A stretch of 64,000 nucleotides of DNA from Amycolatopsis sp. EV170708-02-1 (GCF_022479115.1 NZ_CP092497.1:8060001-8124000); one strand, 5' to 3'. Shown: positions 8,992 through 16,863, numbered from the stretch's first letter. The notes: generated by a model from the sequence alone, not told the origin. A program made the numbers and translations.

Positions 8992-9258
8992 GTGCCCGAC
9001 ACGAACCAGCCCTGGTCGGGCGACGACGAGAAGTTCAACCGCGCGTGCCACGCGCGGTGGCGCGAACGATTCAACCGCCTCGGCGACCGACAGGGTGAGC
9101 AATGCGGCGGATGCGTCTTTTGGGTCGCCCTGCACGGCCGGCTCGGCGACGACTACGGCGCCTGCACCAATGCGCGTTCGTTCTTCGACGGAATGGTCCG
9201 CTTCGAACACGACGGCTGTACAGCTTTCACGGAACGCGGCGACGGATCATTCGGCTGA
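8992..9258 (+). CDS. Small cysteine-rich protein (DUF3027-like zinc-binding domain)
   Basis: 88 residues from an early start codon at 8992. The core reads EQCGGCVFWVALHGRLG, then GACTNARSFFDGMVRFEHDGC, giving a C-x2-C...C...C set that suggests one zinc site. This pattern resembles the Cys-rich module of actinobacterial DUF3027 proteins (from memory). Cytoplasmic, function unknown. It is the last chromosomal gene before the integrated element and is followed by a strong palindrome. Confidence 0.65.
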   Translation: MPDTNQPWSGDDEKFNRACHARWRERFNRLGDRQGEQCGGCVFWVALHGRLGDDYGACTNARSFFDGMVRFEHDGCTAFTERGDGSFG

Positions 9259-9269
9259 CGCGCCCCTGG

Positions 9270-9324
9270 GTACATGAAGGCCCCCTTCCTTGCGTCTAGC
9301 GCAGTGAAGGGGGCCTTCATGTAC
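9270..9324. terminator. Perfect 19-bp palindrome next to attL
   Basis: Arms 9270-9288 and 9306-9324 are exact complements with a 17-nt loop (arm GTACATGAAGGCCCCCTTC). Before integration it would have lain just downstream of fadE25, between that gene and the convergent small Cys-rich gene, and served as their common terminator. Confidence 0.75.
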
Positions 9325-9333
9325 TTACGGCGG

Positions 9334-9410
9334 AAATCAGCCCTTGAGCAGGGCGCGGGCCATGACCATGCGCTGGATCTGGTTGGTGCCTTCGTAGATC
9401 TGCGTGATCT
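9334..9410. repeat. attL: displaced 3' end of fadE25
   Basis: Direct repeat matching 20358-20434 at 75 of 77 positions (mismatches at 9358 and 9403). On the minus strand it encodes ITQIYEGTNQ through ALLKG and the stop. It is the original chromosomal gene end, now separated from the gene body by the element. Confidence 0.88.
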
Positions 9411-9663
9411 CTCGGCCGGTTTCGGCCGCGCTGGCGATCTTGCCTGAAAATGGCCTCTGAGCTGCTTAAACGTCTCTCGACAGTTCTCGGCGGATCTTGG
9501 CCTTACCCGACGTCAGACGGCCTGTAGACGGCCTGGCGAACCCTGCCCACACCTCCCCCTTCATCCCGATACGAAGCCAGCACGCGGCCGGTGGCATCGG
9601 GTCAAGGCACGCTTTCCAGCCTTGACGCGGTGTTACCGGCCGTTGTCACGATCAGGCGTCGGG
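9411..9663. other. Left end of the element, no gene; possible integrase/Xis arm sites
   Basis: No convincing coding frame. A near-palindrome CGGCCGGTTTCGGCCG lies at once inside attL, and the decamer AGACGGCCTG occurs twice in the same orientation at 9515-9524 and 9526-9535, 11 bp apart (one helical turn). Such phased repeats close to an att core are typical of arm-type integrase or Xis binding sites; the assignment is inference. Confidence 0.35.
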
Positions 9664-9962
9664 ATGGAGGGGATCGACGACTGGGCGTAACAGGTGGCGA
9701 TACACGGACGACCGGTATGTCACGACGCTCGTTGAGGAGGGCCGACGTTGGCTATGGGGACATGCGCGCTGCCGCTGGGTGGCGCTGCGCAAGGTGACCC
9801 GCTGGCGGCCGCGTCGCCCGGCCGGTGGGCGGAGCGGAGCGGCAGCCCGCCGTGTCGGGTACCGGCGCGGCCGCCCAGGCGAGGGACTACCTACGCGCCC
9901 GGCGCGCCGCCCAGCGGCGGCGCGCCCTTGATCCCATAGAGCCAAGTTCGGCAGCGCCCTGA
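9664..9962 (+). pseudogene. Possible decayed small gene (two frameshifts)
   Basis: Coding-like peptide segments line up in three successive frames: MEGIDDWA from 9664, then RWRYTDDRYVTTLVEEGRRW and a following Arg/Trp-rich stretch, then AQARDYLRARRAAQRRRALD ending at the TGA at 9960-9962. Each looks like part of one basic helical protein, but no single frame is open throughout. Either this is a decayed element gene or chance coding-like sequence. Confidence 0.25.
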
Positions 9963-10044
9963 TGCCATCTGCCTGACCAAACCTTCAGCTGTTGCTCACC
10001 TGTGTAACGTGACATTTCGACTTCAGAGCTCGGGAGGGGCAAGC

Positions 10045-11352
10045 ATGGAGGCTAAGCTGACACCAGGCAGGCATTGGCTCCTGGATTGGGTCGATGAATT
10101 CGATGTTACAGCTAGCGAACAAATTTACGACAGAATTCGGTTTGCCACGCCGATGGAACGACTTTACGAGCTTTGCGAGAGTCAGCCTAAAACGCTCCCT
10201 TCGGTTAGAATTCCGCATCGCGCGCATACGATTGCGACCGGATATGGCTTTGAAATCGGAGGCCGATCCGCGTGCATACACCCCAATTGCCGTCGGGTGT
10301 TAATCAACGATAATCTAACTCGATTGCTACAGTTCTTCGATCACGTGGTCATGGAAGGACCTTCGCCTCTAACTTACAGTGACGAAATAGCTGGAATTTC
10401 AAGCGATGCCGACTTTGAATACTTTTCTCAAACGCTTGCGCATGATGTCGAAATCCTGCTTGAAATGCGAGTCAATGGCCTAGCCGACTACACATACTTT
10501 CTAAATCGTCCGAACATGTACTGCCGTCATCATATGATGATACATGCGGACCAGCTCGGCATTGGCCGAATCGCCGATCCCGACGTTGCAAACCGGACAA
10601 TTGATCGAATTCTAACCGAAGGCGTAATTAGAGTAAACAAGCTCGAAGACGAGCGCTGGTCAACCTCTGTTCGGCATCCACTTCTTAAGGGACTCCCAGT
10701 CAGCGCCACATGGCAACGCAAGGAGAAACCCACGAAGCGTGAGGTTGTTGAAGAAGTGGTCGCAGGCAAAATAGCAGTTATGGTGTCAGATGTTGGCGCC
10801 GCCAAAGCGCTTCAAATTCCGCTGGCAGCCACGGCGCAAACAGGATTCTTTGATGGCTACTTTGGTGAAACCTCGGCGCCAACCGTGGATGATGTGGCCT
10901 ACCATATTTCCATCCCAATCCTCAAAGATATCGGAATAACCGACCTTCTCCAGTTAAAGCGCGAGCTTCCGGAGGAGTTTTCTTCTTTTCGAAATAGCCT
11001 GGCCGGAGCGATACGGGAGGCAATAGAGAGAACCGGATCGAAGGCACCCGCAGAAATAGCAACTCAAGTTGAGAAAAACTATTTATCTCCAGCTTTCAGC
11101 GACCTCCTTAAGAGTTCCAAGTCTAGCGCGAGGTCGCTGTATCGAAAGATTGGAACAGGGCTTACCTTGGGTGTCACATCCGCAGCATTTGGAGCACTTT
11201 TCTCGATGCCACTCGTGGTCGCTGCAGGCGTTGCAGCCGCAGCTACACCCCTTCCGCAGTTATACAAGTTCTTCGATGAGAAACGTGATTTCGAAATGTC
11301 AGATATGTACTTCCTTTGGAGGGCTGCTACACGACCAACTGGGACGCACTAA
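10045..11352 (+). CDS. Low-GC cargo gene of unknown function, C-terminal membrane segment
   Basis: 435 residues from the ATG at 10045, which has GGGAGGGG upstream. The sequence is near 50% GC with AT-rich third positions, very unlike every neighbour, so it entered the element recently from a lower-GC source. The N-terminal two thirds look soluble, with a His/Met cluster YCRHHMMIHADQLG (about residue 165). The segment IPILKDIGITDLLQLKRELP leads into a helical region, and near residues 370-400 there is a hydrophobic hairpin (LTLGVTSAAFGALFSMPLVV then AAGVAAAATPLP). No family recognised. Position at the element's left end, apart from the transfer operon, suggests accessory cargo such as defence or host interaction; that is inference. 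Confidence 0.75.
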   Translation: MEAKLTPGRHWLLDWVDEFDVTASEQIYDRIRFATPMERLYELCESQPKTLPSVRIPHRAHTIATGYGFEIGGRSACIHPNCRRVLINDNLTRLLQFFDHVVMEGPSPLTYSDEIAGISSDADFEYFSQTLAHDVEILLEMRVNGLADYTYFLNRPNMYCRHHMMIHADQLGIGRIADPDVANRTIDRILTEGVIRVNKLEDERWSTSVRHPLLKGLPVSATWQRKEKPTKREVVEEVVAGKIAVMVSDVGAAKALQIPLAATAQTGFFDGYFGETSAPTVDDVAYHISIPILKDIGITDLLQLKRELPEEFSSFRNSLAGAIREAIERTGSKAPAEIATQVEKNYLSPAFSDLLKSSKSSARSLYRKIGTGLTLGVTSAAFGALFSMPLVVAAGVAAAATPLPQLYKFFDEKRDFEMSDMYFLWRAATRPTGTH

Positions 11353-11373
11353 CACGCGATACGAGAGATCGGG

Positions 11374-11394
11374 ATGCTCGTTCCATCCGAGCAT
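11374..11394 (+). terminator. Short hairpin after the low-GC cargo gene
   Basis: ATGCTCG (11374-11380) and CGAGCAT (11388-11394) form a perfect 7-bp stem with a 7-nt loop, 22 bases after the cargo gene's stop. A weak intrinsic terminator is plausible. Confidence 0.4.
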
Positions 11395-11481
11395 TTACTG
11401 CCTCAAAACGCCTCGCCACAGGCCTTTGCCCACGCATACAGGCAGTTTATGGCTTTGAGCTGGGCACGCGTAGAGACAATG

Positions 11482-11509
11482 TTGTTCGCCACCCGGACAC
11501 TGTTAGCCT
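11482..11509 (+). promoter_or_regulatory. Predicted promoter of the HTH regulator, leaderless type
   Basis: TTGTTC (11482-11487), a 16-bp spacer and TAGCCT (11504-11509) lie so that transcription would begin at or next to the ATG at 11516. The GGAGG before that ATG is too close to act as a normal ribosome site, which also points to a leaderless message. Confidence 0.4.
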
Positions 11510-11515
11510 GGAGGT

Positions 11516-12754
11516 ATGCGTGGTGCGGGTGATCAGCTCAGCATCGGGGAGCGTATTGCCTTCTACCGGCGGCGGCGTGGTCTCTCGCAGGCGGTTCTTG
11601 CGGACCTGGTGGGCCGCACTGAGGACTGGCTGAGCAAGATCGAGCGCGGTGAACGCGAGATCCGGCGCCTGGACGTGCTGGCCGACGTCGCGCGGGGCCT
11701 GCGGGTGACGCTGGGAGACCTCCTCGGCGAGCCCGTGCTGATGGAGGATGAGGACAAGAACGACGACGTCCCGGCCATCCGCGACGCACTCATGGCCCCT
11801 CGGCGCCTGTCCCGCACCCTATTCTCCTCGGCCATGTCGCCGGAGTACATCGACCCCGCTCCCGTGGCTCAGCTGGTGGAAGGTGCCTGGTCCAGCTATC
11901 AGAAGGGCGACCTCGGCCGCGTCGTCGCCGCGCTGCCGGGCCTGATCAAGACCAGTCAGGGCATGGAGTACGCCTCGGCCGATGACGCGGCCTACCGGCG
12001 GGCCTGTGCAGCGGTGTCTGCCCGCGTTCACCACCTGGCCGCGACGACGCTGAGCAAGATCGGTGAAGCCGACCTCGCGTGGATCGCGGCAGAGCGCGCC
12101 ATGCAGGCGGCCGACGAGGCGGATGACCCGCTGGTCCTGGCCTCGGCTGCCCGTTCCGGCACTCATGCGCTCCTGGCGGTCGGCCGGTTCGATGACGCGC
12201 TTGAGCTGGGTGACGTGGCCGCGAAGTGGCTCGTTCCGAGGATGCGCGATGGTGATCCGGCCGCGCTGAGTCTCTACGGGATGCTCTACCTGCGGACGGC
12301 CGTCGCCGCTGCTCGGCAACAGGACCGGTCGACGGCCAACGAGCTGCTGTCTCACGCGGGACGGGCGGCTGATCAGCTCGGCGTGGACGCCAACCACTGG
12401 CAGACCGGGTTCGGCCCGGCCAACGTCGAGCTTCACCGGCTGTCGGCTGCCCTGGATCTGGGCGACATTTCGCAGGTGATCGAGTCGGCCCCGAGGATCA
12501 CCGTCGACCATCTGCCTGTAGAGCGGCAGGTCACGCACCTGATCGACTTCGCGCGGGCGTTGAGCCTGGTCGCGAAGGACGACGAGGCGTTGTCGGCGTT
12601 GCTGACGGCGGAGCAGAAGGCTCCGGGGATCGTCCGGCACAGTACGGCGGTGCGGGAGGTCGTGCGGTCGATGTATCGCCGTGCTCCGGCGACGGCTGGT
12701 AAGAAGTCCTCGCCGTTGTTGGCGTTGGCTGAGCGCTGCGGCGCAGTGAGGTAG
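11516..12754 (+). CDS. XRE-type HTH regulator with TPR-like C-terminal region
   Basis: 412 residues. Residues 8-70 form a Cro/CI-type HTH (IGERIAFYRRRRGLSQAVLA, then GRTEDWLSKIERGEREIRRL). The rest is all-helical with repeated Ala-rich pairs (DLAWIAAERAMQAADEADD, RSGTHALLAVGRFDDALELG), like TPR repeats of ligand- or peptide-sensing actinobacterial regulators. It is the first gene of the element's core operon and is followed five bases later by a flavoprotein; this two-gene pairing recurs in actinomycetes. It probably controls element activation, but no target is proven. Confidence 0.8.
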   Translation: MRGAGDQLSIGERIAFYRRRRGLSQAVLADLVGRTEDWLSKIERGEREIRRLDVLADVARGLRVTLGDLLGEPVLMEDEDKNDDVPAIRDALMAPRRLSRTLFSSAMSPEYIDPAPVAQLVEGAWSSYQKGDLGRVVAALPGLIKTSQGMEYASADDAAYRRACAAVSARVHHLAATTLSKIGEADLAWIAAERAMQAADEADDPLVLASAARSGTHALLAVGRFDDALELGDVAAKWLVPRMRDGDPAALSLYGMLYLRTAVAAARQQDRSTANELLSHAGRAADQLGVDANHWQTGFGPANVELHRLSAALDLGDISQVIESAPRITVDHLPVERQVTHLIDFARALSLVAKDDEALSALLTAEQKAPGIVRHSTAVREVVRSMYRRAPATAGKKSSPLLALAERCGAVR

Positions 12755-12759
12755 GTCGG

Positions 12760-13320
12760 GTGGCGTCGCGTGTTCTGGGCCTGGTGGGCTCGGGTGCTGG
12801 TGGAGTTGAAGACCTTCTTCCGCGCGTGATCCGGCCTCTCCAAGAGGACGGCTGGACGGTCGCGGTGACCTTGACCCCGACGGCGGGCCGCTGGCTGGAC
12901 GAGAACGGCGGCCGCGCCGAGATCGAGGAGGCCACCGGATTCCCGGTCCGGGTCGAACCCCGCTCGCCGGCCGAAAGCAGCCCGCATCCGGCCCCGGACT
13001 GCTACCTGGTCGCGCCCGCCTCGGCGAACATGGTCGCCAAGCTCGCGATGGGCATCGCCGACAATCAAGCCCTGACGCAGGTCAACGAGGCCATCGGGAC
13101 GCTCAACCTGCCGGTCGTCGTCTTCCCGCGCGTGAACGCCGCGCACGCTCGTCACCCGTCCTGGGAAACCCACATCGACGCGTTGCGGCGTGCTGGCGTG
13201 CGTCTTGTGTACGGGGACGACGTGTGGCCACTGCATGAACCGCGGAGCGCCCCGGGCCGTGAGCTGCCCTGGTCAGCGGTGCTTTCCGCGGTGAACGCGG
13301 CCGTTCCTCTCCCCCGCTAG
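12760..13320 (+). CDS. Flavoprotein (Dfp/CoaC-like, HFCD fold)
   Basis: 186 residues, GTG start. The N-terminal LGLVGSGAGGVEDLLPRVI and the central CYLVAPASANMVAKLAMGIADN are the FMN-binding and substrate signatures of the flavoprotein family that includes phosphopantothenoylcysteine decarboxylase and peptide Cys-decarboxylases. Unlike CoaBC there is no synthetase domain, so a general CoA role is unlikely. Linkage to the upstream HTH gene suggests a sensor or effector role, not a metabolic one; this is inferred from context. Confidence 0.75.
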   Translation: MASRVLGLVGSGAGGVEDLLPRVIRPLQEDGWTVAVTLTPTAGRWLDENGGRAEIEEATGFPVRVEPRSPAESSPHPAPDCYLVAPASANMVAKLAMGIADNQALTQVNEAIGTLNLPVVVFPRVNAAHARHPSWETHIDALRRAGVRLVYGDDVWPLHEPRSAPGRELPWSAVLSAVNAAVPLPR

Positions 13321-13425
13321 TCCCTACCCGGACAGTTTGTCCGGGGTGAGGCTCCTCACTGGGTGTCTCCTGTGTCCAGCGCGCCCGACCGGGCTCGCCG
13401 AGACCGAGACATCGGGAGAGCACAC

Positions 13426-13722
13426 ATGGGCATTCACGTGGTGATTCAGCCCCTCGTCGGCTACGGCGCGGCGGTGGTTTCACCCTCTCCTGGCGTTCGT
13501 CAGCTCGTCGCCGGAAGCGAAGAGACCTCCTTCATCGTCCAGGTGCCCGCCCGTATCGGCGGCCTGATGGACACCGCACGGTTCGCGCAGAGTCTCGCGG
13601 CCGCTGCCAGCGAGTTCAGCGAGTGGTGCGAAACCCAGCACCGCACGCGCTCGCATTCCTCCTCCTTCCATGACCAATGGTCCGACGCTGCCGACGACGC
13701 CGTCACGCGCAAGAACGACTGA
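13426..13722 (+). CDS. Small element protein, unknown function
   Basis: 98 residues from the ATG at 13426 (MGIHVVIQPLVGYG), with GGGAGAG upstream; the frame is open to 13363 without a better start. No membrane segment or zinc motif. It sits 24 bases before the Pra-like gene in the element operon. I do not recognise the family. Confidence 0.5.
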   Translation: MGIHVVIQPLVGYGAAVVSPSPGVRQLVAGSEETSFIVQVPARIGGLMDTARFAQSLAAAASEFSEWCETQHRTRSHSSSFHDQWSDAADDAVTRKND

Positions 13723-13746
13723 TCACACGCATCTAGGAGCAACAAA

Positions 13747-14208
13747 ATGGCTATTTACAAGGGTTTCCGATTCCCCATCGATTTCGACGAGGCGTTCGGG
13801 CAGGGCTTGGTCATGGTCGGCGAGGTGTCGCCGGACAACGAGTACCAATCGCGTGAGGACCGGGCAGCGGGTCGTCCGGCTCGCCAGCGGGTCGACGAGG
13901 TGACGGGCAAGCGTCAGTGGAAGGTCACGGTGACCGACCCGGACGAGGTCAAGGCGAAGCGCGCGTCGTTTGAGATCACGTTGCTGGCGGATGTGCAGCC
14001 GGTGCCGACGACGTCGGAGGTGCTGCCGGGTATGCGGCCGATCGAGCTGGAGGGCCTGACGGCTGAGCCGAAGGTGACTGGCCAGGGCGAGTTCAAGTAC
14101 CAGTCCTACATGTTCCGCGCGACCGGCTTCAAGGCTGCGGTGTCGGGTGGGGCGTCGAAGTCGTCGCGGACCTCGGGCGCTGCCGAGTCAACGCCCAAGG
14201 CTGCGTGA
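13747..14208 (+). CDS. pra: Pra-like activator of element replication, integration and excision
   Basis: 153 residues beginning MAIYKGFRFPIDFDEAFGQG. The pattern of a short N-terminal strand, VGEVSPDNEY, then QRVDEVTGKRQWKVTVTDPD, and MRPIELEGLT followed by an aromatic-rich region matches the proteins named plasmid replication, integration and excision activator in Pseudonocardiaceae AICEs (the pSAM2 Pra role). In those elements Pra switches on rep, xis and int. The match is from memory of the family. Its stop overlaps the next ATG (TGATG), so translation is coupled. Confidence 0.7.
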   Translation: MAIYKGFRFPIDFDEAFGQGLVMVGEVSPDNEYQSREDRAAGRPARQRVDEVTGKRQWKVTVTDPDEVKAKRASFEITLLADVQPVPTTSEVLPGMRPIELEGLTAEPKVTGQGEFKYQSYMFRATGFKAAVSGGASKSSRTSGAAESTPKAA

Positions 14209-14741
14209 TGCCGGGCGGGGTGCCGGGGAGCCACCGTGTGGTCGTGGTTCCTCCGCACCTGGTCCAGGCGTGGGAGATGGCCTACCGCAACTACAGCGCG
14301 CTGACGGCCAGGACGGCATCCGGCGCTGATGCGTTGGCGGCGCATGACCTGGCTGTCGCTTCGGTGGCGGTGGCGGCGTCCTGGCGGGACCTGGCCGCTC
14401 ATGGCCATTTGCCGTGGTGGGTTCTCGCGGCCGTGACGGCTGCGGCTGAGGGATTCGAGGAGAACGCGCGGTCGTGGGAGATGCGCGCGTACGGCGAGGA
14501 AGGGCAGGTCCGTGGCGTTCAACGCGATGTGGAAGCCGGGGCCGCAAGCGGTCGCGGGAATGCAGGGCAATGGTTCGGCGAACCCGGCACTGGTGATCTA
14601 CCTGGATCCAGACAGCCTGGCGATCCTGCCGCCGTCCGACCCAGCCGTGTGGCCGGAGTTCATCCGGCTCCTTCGCCAAATCCGCGACAGCGCGGACGAA
14701 CTGGCCGTGTTCCTCGACAAACACAAGGCGGTGCGCGATGA
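14208..14741 (+). CDS. Element protein of unknown function, long out-of-frame overlap with next gene
   Basis: The ATG at 14208 overlaps the Pra stop. The first ~100 residues (HLVQAWEMAYRNYSALTART, AHDLAVASVAVAASWRDLA) are convincing helical protein. After about 14510 the translation becomes Pro/Gly/Arg-rich like a shadow frame while a new gene (14512-14760) reads well in another frame. Either the two genes overlap by 230 nt, or a frameshift has removed the true stop near 14510. No family recognised. Confidence 0.45.
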   Translation: MPGGVPGSHRVVVVPPHLVQAWEMAYRNYSALTARTASGADALAAHDLAVASVAVAASWRDLAAHGHLPWWVLAAVTAAAEGFEENARSWEMRAYGEEGQVRGVQRDVEAGAASGRGNAGQWFGEPGTGDLPGSRQPGDPAAVRPSRVAGVHPAPSPNPRQRGRTGRVPRQTQGGAR

Positions 14742-14760
14742 CGACACCAGGCCGGAATGA
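14512..14760 (+). CDS. Small element protein, unknown function
   Basis: 82 residues from a GTG preceded by GAGGAAGGG. It begins MAFNAMWKPGPQAVAGMQ, then PALVIYLDPDSLAILPPSD, and ends in an acidic/basic helix (LLRQIRDSADELAVFLDKHK). Compact and soluble, without cysteines. Its stop is overlapped by the next start, so it belongs to the transfer/replication operon. Function unknown. Confidence 0.55.
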   Translation: MAFNAMWKPGPQAVAGMQGNGSANPALVIYLDPDSLAILPPSDPAVWPEFIRLLRQIRDSADELAVFLDKHKAVRDDDTRPE

Positions 14761-14992
14761 GCCACAGACACTGGCAGACGCGCACATGGTCGCCTCGGCT
14801 CATCGTCCGAAGCCGGGGTCGAATCTGACGACCTGGCTGAAATTCCATCAGGCCAACGCGCGCATGTACCGGGCTGTGTCCGATGTGGATCGCGCGCACC
14901 ACCACGAACTCCGTTACTGGGTGGGCTATGAGGAGCGCAAGGCGGAGGAGGTGGCCGCGAAGATCCAAGAGGGGAAGTCGCAAGCCAGCTGA
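14738..14992 (+). CDS. AMED_5909-like small protein
   Basis: 84 residues. The sequence RPKPGSNLTTWLKFHQANAR followed by YRAVSDVDRAHHHELRYW and a Glu/Lys-rich tail resembles the small AMED_5909 family named from Amycolatopsis mediterranei and common in Pseudonocardiaceae mobile elements (from memory). Function unknown. It overlaps the previous gene by 23 bp. Confidence 0.6.
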   Translation: MTTPGRNEPQTLADAHMVASAHRPKPGSNLTTWLKFHQANARMYRAVSDVDRAHHHELRYWVGYEERKAEEVAAKIQEGKSQAS

Positions 14993-15142
14993 AAACTGAA
15001 TGACAGAGCGAAAAACGCACGTGGGGACGTGCGGCGTACAAACACATCCTCAAACGCTTTTCTTGTCCTGTAAGGCGCAGAAGCGGAATCCGGCTACCAA
15101 CCTTGCCGCTCCTGCGCTGTCCACAACCTCTGGAAGTGAACA

Positions 15143-15304
15143 ATGACAACGCTAAACGATGGCAACAAGCGACCGCTAGACGGGGTCACCCGAACGCGCT
15201 GCACAGTCTGTAAGCGGTTCGCCAAGCTGCTCCCCGGCGAGACGGAATGTGCTCCCTGCCAGGGCATGCTGCCGCTGGATCTGACCGGCGGTGGTCGCCG
15301 ATGA
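15143..15304 (+). CDS. 53-residue zinc-ribbon-like protein
   Basis: A short gene from the ATG at 15143, encoding MTTLNDGNKRPLDG, then CTVCKRFAKLLPGETECAPC: two C-x2-C pairs 12 residues apart, a minimal zinc ribbon. Its TGA overlaps the ATG of traSA (ATGA), which supports translation. It may be a small DNA- or protein-binding accessory of the transfer operon; that role is inference. The 150 bases upstream (14993-15142) hold two imperfect hairpins. Confidence 0.6.
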   Translation: MTTLNDGNKRPLDGVTRTRCTVCKRFAKLLPGETECAPCQGMLPLDLTGGGRR

Positions 15305-16863
15305 ATGGGATCGGTTTACTTCTCGTCGGCGGCGGAGTGCTCGGTGCAGTGGTGTGGCTGCTGCACAAGATCGGCCGCGCGCTCGCCACGATCTTGGAAG
15401 TCCTGGCGGCGGCCGCACTGGTGTTCATCGCTCTCTGGTGGCTGCTGAAATCGTTGCTATGGCTGGGAAAGCAAGTCATCACGCGCTGGCGGACCAGCCT
15501 CACCGTCGTGGGGATCATGGCGTGGTGGCAGTGTCTCGGGTGGCTGTCGCTGACGGTCGTGACGGGCTCAGTCGTCGTCGTGCTGGTGTCGTGGCGGCTG
15601 ATCGACGTTGTGTCCTATGACCAGCACTGCGGCCGGTTCCTGCGCTCGTGGTGGATGCGCTGGGTGGTCTACGCGCGCAAGCTCCCGGCCTGGCTGCACG
15701 CCTGCGGGCTGAGCATCCGGGACGAGACGCTGCCGGTGGAAGTGACGGTGAACCTGGTCGGCCGTCGACGTTTGCTCTCCCGCAAGGCCGCCTCGGCGTC
15801 TCGGGCTGTGCAGGTGCCGAAGGTGCTCAAGGTCCGGTCGGGGCCGTCGTGGGATGAGGTGCGGGTGCAGCTCGTTCCGGGGCAGAAGCCCGAGGACTTC
15901 GACGAGGCCGCACGGGCGCTGGCGGTGGCGCGCAAGGTCAAGCGGTGCCAGGTGCGGGAGCTGGAGCCCAACGTGGTCTCCATCGACTTCCAGCGCCGGG
16001 ACTTGCTCAAATCCGCGGTGACCTCCCTGCCGGTTCCCGACCTGGTCTCGCCCGATGAGCTCGGCGTGGATCTGCGGCATGTGTGGTCCGGGACCACGGA
16101 GTACGGCTCGGACTGGCGGATTCCGCTGGTCGGCTCGGGCGCGCACTGCCTGACCGCTGGCGCGACCGGCTCGGGCAAGAACTCGGTGATGTGGTGCCCG
16201 CTGGTGTCGGCCGCACCCGCGATCCGGTCTGGTGTGGTCCGGGTGTCCGGGATCGATCCGAAGGGGATGGAACTCGCCTACGGGCGCGGGATCTTCGCCC
16301 GGTACGCGGTGACCGGCAAGCAGTCGCTCGAACTCCTCGACGGCCTGCTTGAGGAGATGGAAGCCCGCAAGCACAAGTTCGCCGGACGCGTGCGCATGAT
16401 CCCGATCAGCGTCGAGCATCCGCTAGAGGTTCTGGAGTTCGACGAGATCGGCGCGCTGACCAAGTACACCGACCGCAAAACCCGTGACGCGATCGTCGAG
16501 AAGGTCGCGCTTCTCACGACGCAGGGGCGGGCCTTGGGCATCACGGTGCGCGGCTACGTCCAGGAACCCACGAAAGACACCGTCCCGGTTCGAGAGCTGT
16601 TCCCGCGCCGCGTCTGCCTGCGGGTGACCTCCAAGACCCACGTCGGGATGGTCCTCGGCGACGGCGCATACGAACGAGGCGCGTGGGCGAACCGCATCGG
16701 TGATTCCGAAGCCGGGGTCGGCTACGTCTGGGGCGAAGGCGTCCGTGAGCCCCTGCGCGTCCGGGCCGGATGGGTCACCGACGAGGAGATCAAGGCCCTG
16801 GAGTCCTACGTGACCAACTGTGGCGCTCACGTAGTTGGACTCTCCGAAGGGAGGGAGGCATGA
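15301..16863 (+). CDS. traSA: FtsK/SpoIIIE-type DNA translocase for conjugal transfer (TraSA)
   Basis: 520 residues from an ATG overlapping the preceding stop. Three or four N-terminal hydrophobic segments anchor it in the membrane (residues 4-24, 32-48, 65-95). The ATPase part has Walker A AGATGSGKNS (about residue 287) and Walker B LEVLEFDEIG (about 376). In AICEs this single protein moves double-stranded DNA between hyphae as a hexameric pump. It is the only transfer protein recognised here; no SpdB-type spread proteins were seen. Its TGA overlaps the next ATG. Confidence 0.88.
   Translation: MNGIGLLLVGGGVLGAVVWLLHKIGRALATILEVLAAAALVFIALWWLLKSLLWLGKQVITRWRTSLTVVGIMAWWQCLGWLSLTVVTGSVVVVLVSWRLIDVVSYDQHCGRFLRSWWMRWVVYARKLPAWLHACGLSIRDETLPVEVTVNLVGRRRLLSRKAASASRAVQVPKVLKVRSGPSWDEVRVQLVPGQKPEDFDEAARALAVARKVKRCQVRELEPNVVSIDFQRRDLLKSAVTSLPVPDLVSPDELGVDLRHVWSGTTEYGSDWRIPLVGSGAHCLTAGATGSGKNSVMWCPLVSAAPAIRSGVVRVSGIDPKGMELAYGRGIFARYAVTGKQSLELLDGLLEEMEARKHKFAGRVRMIPISVEHPLEVLEFDEIGALTKYTDRKTRDAIVEKVALLTTQGRALGITVRGYVQEPTKDTVPVRELFPRRVCLRVTSKTHVGMVLGDGAYERGAWANRIGDSEAGVGYVWGEGVREPLRVRAGWVTDEEIKALESYVTNCGAHVVGLSEGREA

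Noticed and set aside
9334..9446. Left att region read as a broken copy of a second acyl-CoA dehydrogenase gene
   Set aside because: Only 77 bp match; the residues further upstream (SGKIASAAETGRE) do not fit the enzyme, and the boundary agrees with an att core next to element DNA.
14993..15142. tRNA or other structural RNA in the gap before the zinc-ribbon gene
   Set aside because: Two imperfect stems exist but no cloverleaf, anticodon arm or CCA end could be drawn.
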